From Apostichopus japonicus (lineage: Eukaryota > Echinodermata > Holothuroidea > Aspidochirotida > Stichopodidae), in the NCBI RefSeq assembly GCF_037975245.1, contig NC_092573.1, positions 20,615,265 to 20,679,264 on the forward strand: a stretch of DNA of 64,000 nt, in the 5' to 3' direction. The notes under the pieces were generated by a model. The model searched no databases. It was not told the DNA's origin and worked only from the letters and a program-made list of their open reading frames with translations. Both the position numbers and the translations under genes were made by a program. Positions 26,735-39,269 of this stretch are shown here, in pieces (position 1 is the stretch's first letter; each line of letters opens with the position of its first letter).

Positions 26735-26810
26735 AACGACCTGCAGCACATAACCATGTTAATTAATCAGTTAACGACCTGCAGCGCATACCCATGTTAA
26801 TTAATCAGTT
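26735..26810 (+). repeat. 38-bp tandem duplication
   Basis: Two adjacent 38-bp units, 26735-26772 and 26773-26810, differ at only two positions. Each starts AACGACCTGCAGC and ends TTAATTAATCAGTT. Confidence 0.9.
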
Positions 26811-27770
26811 AAGTGATAAAATTCCATCCATAGAAATTATATATTCATTCGAGCACAGTTATCCCTTGTCACATACGAAACAGATCTGAGAACAAAGAGA
26901 ATCCGTTCTAAGATACCTCTGACACACTGTTCTCTCCAGTTTCTTATCCACTTACACATACGCCGTAACTGTAACACAGTTATTGTGTGGAAAGAAAAGA
27001 GAGGTCATATTGACATGCCGTAGATCGGAATTTAATTGTCACATCCTCACCCCTCACAATCTGATAGATCTTCGGTGGAGACAAAAGTACACCGAGCGAT
27101 TATTAAAAGTATGTGACGGATGGATTTCATTCGTCACCTGACGCAGCGAGAGACCTCTGCTTCCTCGGCACTGTCGGGGGTATCATCTACCTAAGATAAC
27201 GGTCTCAAAAATGCCTCGCATGTTAATCCAATGTTTCATTAACCTCATCAGGAGAAGAATTAAGATACTTCTGTTTCAATTTATCACTGAAATCCTATTC
27301 CGGAGAGCTTCGATCTGTCTCTTGGTGGGGGGAGGAAATCGTGGAGCAACGGCATGAGTCACCGGATGAGAGTTTTCAGAGGAGATAAGACGTTCGTATC
27401 GCTCGCAGATGGGACGGCAGCAGGACAGAATTAGACCACGAGCCCAAATATTTTGCTAATGTTTAGTATCGGGATTAATTAACTGCTTAATTTATTGAGG
27501 TGAGCTGTAGTCATCGAGGAGGGATATTTTACTGGAAAATGTCAGACTGCTTCTAGTGTATCTTCAGATTATAACTTGGTACTGTACATGATCATATCTC
27601 TTGAGGAAGATGAAAAATTATGCTACTACATTATTTATCAAACAAATCAGATGCCAGACAATCCAAGTATATGAAATCCCATGGTTTGTGTTCCAGATAT
27701 TTTATACACTTTAGAAATCAGGACAAGTTTTAAAGTGTATTGTACTGTAGTTTTCTGTAATTTAAATTTC

Positions 27771-27925
27771 TGTTGGGAAACCGAAATCAGCTGTGTCGTG
27801 CGGTGAACGACAAGTTATTGAAATCAATTTCAGATTGCATTAGAGTTTGTGTAAATAATTTAAGTTAAATTTTAATTTGTTATCAGTACTGTTGTTCTTT
27901 CAGCAACCTTCACATCTTTCCTACA
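27771..27925 (+). repeat. Unit 1 of a ~192-bp tandem repeat, split by an insertion
   Basis: It matches 30547-30705, with shared words such as CGACAAGTTATTGAAATCA, TTTCAGATTGCATTA and CACATCTTT. The unit ends at TTTCCTACA, exactly where the 2.58-kb element begins. The continuation of the repeat resumes after that element at 30510. Confidence 0.85.
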
Positions 27926-30509
27926 GGGCCATTCCACACCAAGTGGTCCCACCATGGCAAAATTAGAAAGGGTTATTAGATGTCTCTCTTTGTGTATAAT
28001 TGAAAGTAAGAAGGTTAGACTTTCTTAAACTGTTAAAGTTTTCTTCTGATAACTCAATCTTGTGTTATAGCAAAGAGTATACATCTCAAATTGTAGGCAC
28101 CTTTACTGTGATTTATCAAACAATAATTTGAAGTAGAAAAAATCCTTAAAGGAAAGATAAGTACAAGCTTTCTTTTCATGTGGCAGTTAAATGCAGTCTG
28201 CTAATCTATTTAATAACACAATTTAACAAATTTTCTTTGTTACTGTTAACACAGATTATGTCAAAAATGCCACACTCTGGCTGTGACTTACGTGACAAGA
28301 ATAAAACCAAATGTTTTCCTCAAATGATATGTAGTGTGCTAGAGCAAAGTGAGTTACAATTGAAAAGGTAGCTATAAAGGTTGATCTGTAATACCACCAC
28401 TTTTGATCAATTTAACAAACTTTAACAAATTTATGGACTCCAGAAAAGTGTGACTTACGTGACGTCACATAAGTCACAAAGGGAAGTGTAACTTACGTGA
28501 CAAGTTAATTCTCAACACTTTCACATAGTTTTGATGTCTTTTTTATACTATAACAGGTTTATAACACCTTCCTCTTTATCAAAGATACCTACTCAGTTCT
28601 AAAATGCAGTAACAATATTTATCATGTGAAGTAAACTTGGAAGGTAACATAAAAGTGAATTGCAAAAAATGGCTCAAACAGCTCAAACTTAGAACAATAT
28701 TACCTGTTATCTTAAAATCTCATTACGTGTTTGCCAAATTTAAACTTTGACTTTTCCAGCTTACTGCACTGAAAGCTCAGTGAAATGACACCCTTCAATG
28801 CAATTTTCATAACAATATTCATTATTTTTATTGAGTTATATGTCGTTAAACAACATATTTATTAACGAATCGGTAGTTTCTAAAAATGTCAATCAAAATT
28901 TGCAAGCCCCACCTGACAGATCATGCACCAATCAAATCTCTCTGTTTTGTTTACAACCGTTAGTCCTAGCTATAGACTACTTTCACTTTCCTGGGTATAG
29001 CCTGTGGTAGGTACATTCTCTTGAATAGTATCTTTCTTTTGGTCTTACAGATATAGATTTCAAATTTGTGTCATTTCCTTCCATTGCAATGAATAAACAG
29101 GTATTTTCAAACATTTTTTCTGTGGAATTGGGTCAAAAAAGTGGAAGATACAAGTATATATGTAGGTTACATTAAGTTTAATGAACATGTTGATATGGGC
29201 GGTCGCAATCATTTTACAGTAAAACTTTTGCACCATTAGGGCAACAGAAAACAAGTTTCCTTTTGTCGCAATTCCATTAAACCCACCTGGTCAGAGTGCA
29301 TTTAGAATAAGAAACATTGAATCTGCTTCTGAAAGAGGCCATTACCATGTTGTGTTGGTTGCAGGCACCATTACACTGACCTCTGTGTCTTTGCCTTTTA
29401 TATTTGTAACCTCTCCTGTGTGAAGTATATCATCATATTTAACAACAACAACCCAGTCATCTACCTTAGTATGACAGGTCACAGCTGGAAGTACAACATA
29501 ACTAACTGAAATTAGTAGATCTCATTAAGTATCTAATGCAGTTTTCCACATACACATCTTGCCACCTTCTGCCTTTACCACATGGATTTTATATGGATTA
29601 ATTATATAATCCAAATTTACCAAAAGGGTTCTGTATTAAGTATTCTTTAAAAAAAACTAGATGACTCCTAATTAAGAAACTATTTAGCTAGCACTTAAGT
29701 TAAGATATTTTGCAGAACTAGTCTATAGGACTTTATATGTACAAGTGAACTTCTTGATTTGAACTTACTCTGTAATTTAAATCACTTAAAGCAAAATGAC
29801 AACATTATTAAAAGCACCCATGAATGTCAGAGTTCCTTGCACAATGTGACTGCACATTTTATTTTTAAACTTACATTTTATTTGCACCACCAATTAAAAT
29901 TCTTCCAGCAACTACTGTGTGATATGAGCTAGTGTACAATGAACTGACATGTGCTCTTTCTTGCCACTATTTTATGTGGAATAGACCCCTCCCCTTTCCC
30001 CTATCTCAATATAATGAACTTTAAACATGTCCTTAGCCTGTGTTACCTTGTATCTTTGGAAACTGTGAGAGGAAAATGAGCAGTTTCACACGCGTGACTT
30101 ACGTGACAATTTCTTGTGACTTACGTGACGTCGCTAATTTGCATACGAATATCGGTATAAAACATGTATCAATTAAATTTTACCTTGAAGTTATTCCTCA
30201 ATGTGTCCTTTTCAGATAAAATAGGCAACTTATCAGATTTTCCTCAATACTTCACAGAATTTATTGATTTTCTCCAAAGAGTTGAAATTCTTCATTTCTC
30301 TGCGTGACTTACGTGACAAATGTTGAGGGCGCTATAATTCGCAATAAGACAGCATTAGTGTTTCGCAGTGGTAACAGAATTTATTGTGGGTTAACAAAGT
30401 TTAGGAACTATAGGCTTTTGACTTAACTACAAACTTGCACTGAACTAGAGATCGAAAACAAGTGTAAAATTTCGCTCTGATTTGTGACTTACGTGACGTG
30501 GAATGGCCC
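27926..30509. mobile_element. 2.58-kb nonautonomous DNA element with TIRs, 4-bp TSD and eight internal GTGACTTACGTGAC motifs
   Basis: The ends are a perfect 12-bp inverted repeat: GGGCCATTCCAC (27926-27937) and GTGGAATGGCCC (30498-30509). Both sides carry TACA (27922-27925 and 30510-30513). The host tandem repeat supplies an empty site, TTTCCTACAGTTTAC at about 30697-30711, with a single TACA; this supports a 4-bp target duplication. Copies of GTGACTTACGTGAC or a one-base variant lie at 28283, 28450, 28464 (inverted), 28488, 30094, 30116, 30304 and 30484, clustered toward the two ends. The last abuts the right TIR. The 28450-28477 pair forms a near-perfect palindrome. No open frame looks like a transposase. 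A 5'-GGG end with a 4-bp duplication would be compatible with a Sola-like superfamily, but that is not proven. Confidence 0.82.
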
Positions 30510-30760
30510 TACAGTTTACATTGATCATTTTTATTTTGCCACATTTTGTTGGGACAACCAAAATCAGCTGTGTTTTCCAGTCGACGACAAGTTATTGAAA
30601 TCATTTTCAGATTGCATTATAGCTTGTGCAAAATAATTCAAGTTAAATTTTAAGTTGTTATCAATGTTGATGTTCTTTTCACCAACCTACACATCTTTTC
30701 CTACAGTTTACATTGGTCATTTTCATTTTGCCACATTTTGTTGCCGGGGCAACCAAATTT
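30510..30760 (+). repeat. Units 2 and 3 (partial) of the ~192-bp tandem repeat
   Basis: TTTACATT at 30515 recurs at 30707, giving a 192-bp period. Unit 2 runs to about 30706. A partial third unit continues to about 30756, sharing GCCACATTTTGTTG. Unit 1 is at 27771-27925. Confidence 0.85.
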
Positions 30761-32840
30761 ACTGTGCAGACAACCAAATGTAAGGCATGGTTGTCTGAGG
30801 GACAGCCAGAAATAATCCTCAAAAATTTTGCCATGAAAACTGTAAACACTGTTAACTCATTAAAACATTTAAAATTTGCACTTCAAAAATGTACATCTAC
30901 TAAGCTCTACACTGTGACTATCTGTACAGACTTATAAGTGAATAAACCTTACATTCATAGTAAATTCTCACTTACTGTGCATGATTTAACAGATCGTGCT
31001 GTTGTCTAAATTAAGTTACATTCCACTGCCAGGCAATTTGAGTGTATCCCAAGTCTTGAGTTACTTTTATGAATGTAACTGCAGATTGTTCGAATCAATA
31101 TTTTTAACTAAAATTCTCAGCAAAATTGGTCGCTATTTCTGTTTACTTTCTACAACTGTATAGTAAAGCACTTGTAACTTTTAAAGTGTGCTGTACGTCT
31201 AGACTCAAATCTGAATTTAATTATAATAGCAATTCATACAACATTGACGACTTGACATGCACTGTACATACAGAGTAGTCAATAGCACACACAGCACTAT
31301 ACACTTTTTACTCTGTACATTGTTTACAAAGCAAACAGACCTTTACTGTACTTACAGCTTATACGTACACGTACAGTTTACATATTACGTCACCGCGACA
31401 GGAGAGTTGTCAAAACTAAAATATTGTTATGTAAATTGCCAATTGGGAAAATTTTCCACTTTTTACTTCATTATTTGAAATTAAAACCTTGGCAATTTTA
31501 ATCAAACTTTGGACCTACTGTTAATTTTTATCAGAACTGAGTATTTTACTTAAAAATCAACATCCACTAAAGTTGCTAGTTTTAAGGATTTTAGTAAAAA
31601 ACAATTGATGCTTCGAGATCTACTGTGGTGGATCATTATTACTGTATAAAGGTAGGTCTACCGTACAACTTCACTATGCACTAAAAACCAAGTGTATCCA
31701 TGGAGACAAAACTTACTACTACTGTACAATCACACTGTGGTTCACTTTATAATCGATTTAAATCACGAGCAGGAAAGCTGTTCACTGACGGCGTACCATC
31801 CTTACAACCGTTTGACGTTCCCACAAGTATTTCATCACACAATCAAATATTGTAGTTCCTTTGGCAGTTCTATTTCAGAGAATGCGTAGAATCATCACTC
31901 GTGACATCACTAATCCATGAATGCCAATTACGGAGATGTCGTCACACTCTACAAAATATTTCAATGACACTGGTCTCATTTTCAGTGCTACAGTTTAATA
32001 GTATTCCCATGACATTTTGCCATTAAAGAGCACATGTTACAAAATTTCTATTTGTTTTCAGGAATTTTTCAAATTAACTTCAGAGTTTCAGTTTAACAAG
32101 TCATACAGAGTTTAGAATGAAGGAAGCTAACCTTTCAAGTACATGAACTCATTCCTTGCAATGAAACTAATCAACTAAATTGAATAAAACTGCTTCTAAA
32201 GATGGCTTTCTTGTGCCTTCATAGAAGGATACATGTTTTTTCAGTGTTGTAGGACTTTGTACTATATATAGTTACAGTATGTATCAATGGTATATATTTC
32301 TTGATAGTTCTATCATACATTTTGTGTAACTTCTTAGAATTGCAAGTAGCCTGCAGTCTCTTTGTGACAAGTAAACTGGATGTAATGTGATACCATAAAG
32401 AAATGATATGAAAGTAAAATATTAACAATAAACAAAATCATGTTAAAGTTCATATTACAGCTTTAATTTCACAAACCTTTAATTATGATCATACATACAC
32501 AAACACATTGGCAATCTTGAATATTCCTTATCAATACCCAATGCCATCCATTGGTAAAAAACCTGCCAACTTTGCTGGGTTTTTTTTGCTCTTAAAATTT
32601 GATCTACTGTAGTGGCACAATACTGTACACACAGCACTGCACAGTACATCTTCAACAAATTTGGTATACACTGTCAGGGAACACTTTAAAATTTATTTTG
32701 TTGTTTAAACAATCTCAACATTGTTATGCTCATTCTATTTGTTTTGTCTTGTTTTCTGAGCAGATAACCATGGCACTATCTAATCCAGTTCACCTTTGAC
32801 TACTTCTTTATTATGTAAAATTATACATTGAAATGCTGTT
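30761..32840. other. Intergenic, nothing recognised
   Basis: AT-rich sequence; open frames are short and lack recognisable domains. Confidence 0.5.
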
Positions 32841-32848
32841 GTATATAT

Positions 32849-34125
32849 TAGTGATGATAGTCGTAATCGATTAATTGCCAGTAACCGCGATTACACTTTG
32901 GAAGTTTGATTAATCGCGCTCAAAACCTAAGTTGCGATTACTCGACTACATGTTAGCACTACACATCATCTGCTTTTGGAAAATAGCCTAACCTATAAAA
33001 ACAACACGAAAGCAGTTTGTCAGCAAACATCACAGAAGTATACAGGGTCTCACAATACTACACTACTCCCCAAATGTTATTTATCAGTGGACGATCCTGT
33101 GTCAAAACTCTGGATCACACCACCTTTCACTGCAACTAAGTACAGTTACTTATGCATTACTGTACCCACAGATCTATCACGCATACCGTTATAAACACAA
33201 ACCAGGGGGAGCCTCCCTAGCCTAGCCCTGCATAAACCCCCAGCCACATATTTTAGCAGTTACCCGCACTGATCAGTGTATGCCACATGCATAGCGACAA
33301 GCTTCGACATGTTCGTGGACTATTAATGAATACATAATATAAGAGAGTAATTAGATCGCTGTCATTGGTCAATAGTCTTTAGTTCCGCTGCAGTGTGTGG
33401 TAAATATTACTATCGGCCTTGTTTTCAAGTTAAGCTCGATACACGTGGTTTGCTAATTCTGTCAAGTAAAGCAAGTAATACGCTTGTTCTGCTGTGCAAC
33501 ATTCAGCATTGCGCATAATCGCAATTTCGTAAGTTCTTAATCTATTATGATTGCCAAAGTATTTGTCATTTCTTTATGTTTACAATTACTTTATTACTGG
33601 CCTGGTTCACATTTATCGGATGTCTGCTCGAGTGTGTCGATTGGGGTGAAGTTTAATTTCAATGTGCAAATATGTGCCTGTTATCGCACTAGGCTAGAGC
33701 CTAGCCTAGAACGTTGAACGCCCCTCTACAGAAAACTATTCCATACTAATCATCACACCGCTACAAGGTGACACATCTATTCACTGTTTGCACGTTTGCT
33801 TTCATTAGTGCTAGTAGTTGTAGTAGCCTCGTAGATACATTCGAAAGATTTTGATTTACTTTGAAGGATTTTAAGAAAAAGTGGTAGATTGAAAGTTGTT
33901 CAGAGTTTTTTTTTATGGTGGATATTTTAACATGATTCAGACACCACACATGTTAAGACACGAAAGAAAAAAACAAAGACCATGGAGAAAGATTTGTTTT
34001 GACTGTATATCTGCAATGTAAAATGACAGTGATGACGTCATAACTGTAACCGTGTAATCGCAGTAATCACAAGAAGAGCTATGCGATTAATCAACTACAA
34101 AAAAAAGGGTCGACTATCAGCACTA
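32849..34125. mobile_element. 1.28-kb nonautonomous hAT element with 8-bp TSD
   Basis: The left end TAGTGATGATAGTCG and the right end CGACTATCAGCACTA are inverted repeats over 15 bp with one mismatch. The exact 8-bp direct repeat GTATATAT flanks both sides (32841-32848 and 34126-34133). Subterminal ATTAATCGC and GCGATTA words repeat inside both ends, as hAT transposase-binding regions often do. No open frame resembles a hAT transposase, so it would depend on an autonomous relative. Confidence 0.9.
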
Positions 34126-34133
34126 GTATATAT

Positions 34134-35950
34134 AGCTTTATCACGACACTCGATTGTACAGGAATGTATAGAGATATTTGATTTTCTTCTAAAGACGTCT
34201 GGTTGATTACAGTAGTAGGAAGTATGCTGTCCTACAGAACTTGCAACCTTTGTGCAGCTGTATGTATATACATACATACTGTGTAGTTCTCATTACTGTA
34301 ACTGCCATGTTCAATACCGGTATCAAACCGGGTAAGTTGCAATCTAATACATGTTTTTATTGTACAAACGAGACAAAATGAAAAGCAAATTTTATGACAA
34401 ATATTAATATTAGCAAAATGTTCAATGGATTTTGCAAGGAAATTCATATGGATATGAAATAGTGATATATGAAATACTTGATGTTGGGATCTAATGGAAC
34501 AATGAATATGAAGTACAGCTTTCAATAATAATATCTACTTTTGATGTACTGTACAGTAATTGTCTAGACAGATCCATGTTATCTTTTGACTATGAACACC
34601 CTGTGTGTAGTATTAAAGTTTGTGTCCCCTGGGAAATAATAAAGCTAGCCTGAAACTGAGTTAATGAAAGAGTCAATTCATTTCAACAGAACATGTATAG
34701 ATCATTGAATACAACTATGCTTAAGTACATTGTAAAGTGCATAACCAAATCTAAGCTAATATTTCCAGATAAAAGATATGCCTTTCAAGTTGCAAATGAC
34801 AGATTTCTCAGTCAGGAAATCCCTTGGCTGGAATGAAAAATTGAAGGTCTACATATGTATCACTTTTTGAGGTTACAATGTTTTTGGCCTGATCATGTAC
34901 TTTGTCCTGCCATAGTGTCAGTCACCCAAACCACCCAGTAGCAATTGGACAAGAAATTTTGATTGGAGAATCAATTGTCATCCAACCTGACAACAATGTC
35001 AATTTAACAGAGTCAACTTACATTATCCTGTCGTACATAGAGTGTTTCCAGCAAAGATGCTTCATACGGTAGAAAACTTTACAAATACTGAACAGTGATA
35101 ACTACACCAAGTCACTGCTACTCAAAATGGTACACAATACACATACCGACCTTTACGGAACTTCACCATGGACATAACTGGTTGGTGCAATGACTGTATG
35201 TCAAAGATTATGGAACAGCAGTGCCTACTATAGCACTACACACTGCACATTGGTCACTGTGTCCATATGATCAAAGTTCAACCATTGTAAAAGTTTACGA
35301 TCTTACCTCAAGATTTACAGCTGGAAGGGATTATTAAGTAATTATGTGAGAAGATATTTGATACCAAACTGATCCAAAATAGTATGTACACCATATATAT
35401 GCAGTATGTTACGTTGTTAAACCTGAATTTGTGTGTTGATTAATACTGTACAAGTTTTGTTGGATAATGTCATATGAAGTTGTACCAATCCATATAAAAC
35501 TACTTTGTAATGTTTAAATGTCAATCTTGTGTTAGGGTTTATACAAGTATGCTTTCTCCTGATTCACTCTGAAAGACATTCTTTGTGGCTATAATAGTAC
35601 ATAACTTTAGCATACTCTTAGCCAAGAGACCATGTGTCTCGAGGATAAAAGCAAACCACATAAAACATTAGAAATGTTGTTATTAAACATCATCCAAACT
35701 ATGAGAATGTTTACCCTCTTAGAGTCAAAAAGTTGACATATATACTGTTTAATTTTCATCAGAAAGGAGCTTACTGTAACTGTACCACATGAAATAATGT
35801 TGCACAAAACATTTTGGATCCTGTCAGACTAACTGAGGCAAGCACTCAGCCATATTGAAAGAGAAAGAAATGTGTCAGTGAAAGATAAGAGCTCTAGCTC
35901 TCTAACGGGAAAATGTTGTTTTAGAAGGAGGGGGTATGGTCGCTTATCCC
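34134..35950. other. Intergenic, nothing recognised
   Basis: AT-rich sequence with short open frames only. Confidence 0.5.
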
Positions 35951-35956
35951 ATTTAA

Positions 35957-36313
35957 AGGGCGTGAAAACTCTCACACAAAGAAACGTCTCATGCCGGTTA
36001 TGTGACCTAGTTTCAAAATGAGGTGTAACAGAAGTGTTAGACACCACCATCGATCCCAGAAATTGCACACACAGCTTGCTACCGTCTGTAACTAGACACT
36101 AGTGTACAGTCAATACAAAAAGCTTCGGTCAATATCCACAACACAGTGTACATAGCAGCGATGCACATCTCAGGTCTAGATAAAAGATAACAAGGTATCA
36201 CGTTCATTACTGTCTGCATTTTGTAGAGACAAGAAGAAAACTTCACTTGCAAGCAACGGAAAGTTAACTTTTTCAGAGCGCCGCATGCGGTTTGGGGCGA
36301 GTCTTCAATGCCT
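35957..36313. mobile_element. TTAA-flanked MITE, copy 1
   Basis: A 357-bp element between TTAA at 35953-35956 and TTAA at 36314-36317. The left end is AGGGCGTGAAAACTC. The right end, read on the other strand, is AAGGCATTGAAGACTC. Copy 2 at 39270-39627 has the same length within one base and is highly similar throughout. TTAA duplication is characteristic of the piggyBac and Kolobok groups; which of these it belongs to is not decided. No coding capacity. Confidence 0.88.
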
Positions 36314-36317
36314 TTAA

Positions 36318-37790
36318 GTTTAAGCTTCCTAGTCTGACATGTGGCTTACTACTTACTAAGGCCTAATGAATTAACTGAATGTTAGATATATATGCCATTG
36401 TCATGCATGGTCAATCCTTTCTTAATGAAACAGTTCATTCACCTACTTTCCATATTGTAAGTCTATTGTACACTAACATGCTAGACATTAGCCTTCCCAT
36501 AGGACCTCCTAGCATTGCAGTACTAAGATCAGTTAAGGGAATATATGCAGTTGCTGTCTGATAAGCATAGGCCTAGGCTTGACACATAATATGGTGATAT
36601 CCAACAATCTGATGAGCTAGCCGGTTAACTTACTTTTTAGTTTAGAGTTTCCAACATAGTTGCTGGCACAGGCTAAGCAATCAGTCAAGTTACAAAGTAT
36701 CAAATTAACAAAAGCTTCTTGATATTACACACCCCTACACTCTAGGATGTAGTTTTAAACTGACAAAGGTAAGCTGGGGATGGAGGGGCCCATGATAACC
36801 TTGGCCATATAACTAGACTAAGGTCCAACTTACAACTAGAACTTCTAGCCTAGTAGAAGTTTGAACTAGATAGATGTGACTTTTAACTTGAACTTGGAAT
36901 TGACTTATTACTAACACTCCAGTTTTACCATTCCTCAGTCTTATCACACGCCTTAACATCGTAAACGGGAACACTCGCGTAAGCAAGCCTTCTCACTTAA
37001 TCTTAGGTCTGATACTAGTTAGGCATGGATTATCCCTTAATTAATCTAACTTTAACTTAGTTACTGTGGGGTTAAGCCTAACAAGTAACATTAACTCTTA
37101 GTAGCCTAGGCCGAACGAAGTACCACTACCAGTAGCCAAATAGCATGCACACCAACAACGAAATAATTGACACTTCTTACCGAAGAATTGTCAAGGTTTC
37201 TTATATGGAAATAATCACAGCTGCCTGGAGGCGAAAATTCATAACGGTTACCGTTGTGAGTCGTTCACGTTGCAAGTCAAATATTACTCGCCTAGGAAAG
37301 TCCGCAATGAAATTATGGTTGTCACTGGACTAAGAACTACATCTTTGGCGTGAATAAGATGTTTACCAATGTAGCTTCAGCCGACATGACAAACCTGGGT
37401 ATAGACTGCGTACCTCGTACTGTGTTAGCCCGAGTCTCTGCTATCTGTATTAACAAATGAATACTACAGCTCGCTACGCAATGTAATAATGTTAGAGGGC
37501 GTGTACGACCAACAACAAAAGTACGGAAAAGAAGAAATGCCATGGATCTGTAACGGTAAATATATAGTTGTATTTTCTGTAGTCCTTTTTTCTATCCCAG
37601 CTTCTCCTGAAAATTGGGGGCATTATGCTAATGAAGGGTCATGGTAATCATAGAGGGGTAAAGAATGCTTTAACTGCAATACTTCCAATAACGTACTTTA
37701 AAAGAAAAGTGAAATGGTCTACAGATCTAAAAAGCTGTTCCATTGTCTCTTATCAAGTTATTTCAGCCCTCTTCCCTTTTGATACTGTAT
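36318..37790. other. Intergenic, no gene recognised
   Basis: Moderately AT-rich, with several CTAGCCTAG- and TAGGCCTA-type words. No exon could be supported. Confidence 0.5.
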
Positions 37791-37791
37791 A

Positions 37792-37845
37792 GAGCCGTGG
37801 TTTTCAAAATGTGGGTCGCGACCCATTTTAATGATCGCCAAAACA
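37792..37845 (+). mobile_element. hAT-like terminal fragment
   Basis: CCGTGGTTTTCAAAATGTGG followed by GTCGCGACCCATTTTAATGA closely resembles the left terminus common in Charlie-like hAT elements (CAGTGGTTCTCAA..., then GTGGGTCGCGACCC). No matching right end was found nearby, so it is probably a remnant. Confidence 0.5.
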
Positions 37846-37911
37846 TGTTGGGAGGGAGGGGGGTAGTGTTAACGAAAAACTTCGGGTGAAGAATGATGTT
37901 GCAGAAGAGGA

Positions 37912-38225
37912 AGCCTTACCGAAATCCCAGATCTGGGCCAGATATAAGAACCCAGATCTGGACCAGATCTGGAATTTCAGTCTGGGCCAGATCTGCTCCA
38001 GATGTGGAATTAATATATGGCCAGATAAAAAATTGGTCACATATAACTTGATTTAAAATGAAGGTTTATATGGCCCATATAAAATTTTATCTGGTTAAAT
38101 TTGATGGCATCCATATCTGGGCCAGATAAATCTTTATCTGCATATCTCGATTGACTGTTTATCCTGTTAGGCTATATCTGGCTTTATATGATAAGATTAA
38201 ACTTTATTTGTATATCTGGAATAAT
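37912..38225 (+). repeat. ATCTGGCC-rich repeat, left block
   Basis: Dense in CCAGATCTGG, GGCCAGATA and TATATCTGG words. A segment at about 38120-38200 (TTATCTGCATATCTCGATTG, then ATATCTGGCTTTATATG) recurs in the same orientation at about 39190-39265. The outer edge AATCCCAGATCT recurs inverted near 40745-40757, so the block and its partners may be arms of one old element. Confidence 0.75.
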
Positions 38226-39164
38226 TGTATGTAAGGGGTTTTATGTCGATCAACTAGCCAAAACTAGATTACTGTTGAGAGTAACTTTCCAGCTTCATCA
38301 GTTATCTCTGTTCTGCAATACGGAGACGCAAACATAGAGCAGGACACATGTGAAATACAAACAAAGAACTTAACTGCATTGGAATATAGTAAAAATGTGC
38401 AAATTGATATATAAGACATTCAAATCTTGGGCCCAGGTATGTCATATAATATATAAATATACTTACTAAATTAAACTGGCACCGCGCTACCGGTACGCTT
38501 AAAATTGTACTTGAAGGTTAAGTTCTTTATAAAGAATATATTCTTCTTTGGTCCTGTAGATGTTGATACTATATTGCGTTGTGGAATTCCTTAATTTGTA
38601 ATATATTTGCTTTAATAAAGAAGTTCCAGGAGGGTGATATATGTTTCATTCAGTATCCAGCTTCAGTTCCAAAATATCTTCATTTTTTCCATCCGTTCCA
38701 AAACTTTCTTCCCTTACTTCCAACTGTCCAGTTCACTATAGAATCCTTTGCTAACTTGTCTTGAGATCAATAAGATATTTTTTACGAATCTCCGTCACCT
38801 TTTCTAAGTATACCAATCCTTTCTATTAAACTTCCTTCTGCTCTGAAGATCTTCTCCTACCATAATGTACACTCACTTTCCTATCTGGCTCCCATGTAAC
38901 AATACGAATAATTCCTTTGTCCATATGAATGAAGGCCTCTCACTCTTATCCTCTCAGTCATCCTTTTCCAGCTAAGAACCATATAGAACAAGTAGCCCAG
39001 TCAGAGTTAATCCCCCGACCCCTCCCCCACCCATCTGACTTAGTTAGCACAGTGCATTGCTTTACCATTGAAATATATATATTCATGTGCAGTACCACAA
39101 CATAGGGCAATGTAAACCTCTATGAAAATACACTATGTAAGAGCATACCGTCTTACATATATAT

Positions 39165-39269
39165 CAAGTTATATCTGGCTTGATATGGCCAGATAAAACG
39201 TAATCTGCATATTTGGATTGACTGCATAGTCCAGTTATATCTGGCTTTATATGGCCAGATAAAACTTAA
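39165..39269 (+). repeat. ATCTGGCC-rich repeat, middle block
   Basis: Two copies of TATATCTGGCTT(G/T)ATATGGCC lie here. The block is cut at 39269 by the TTAA MITE copy 2 and resumes at 39632-39680 and at 40698-40757. Confidence 0.75.

Noticed and set aside
27926-30509. A Tc1/mariner element with TA target duplication
   Set aside because: With TA as the duplication the two termini become unequal (an extra CA on the left); TACA gives symmetrical ends and matches the empty site in the next repeat unit.
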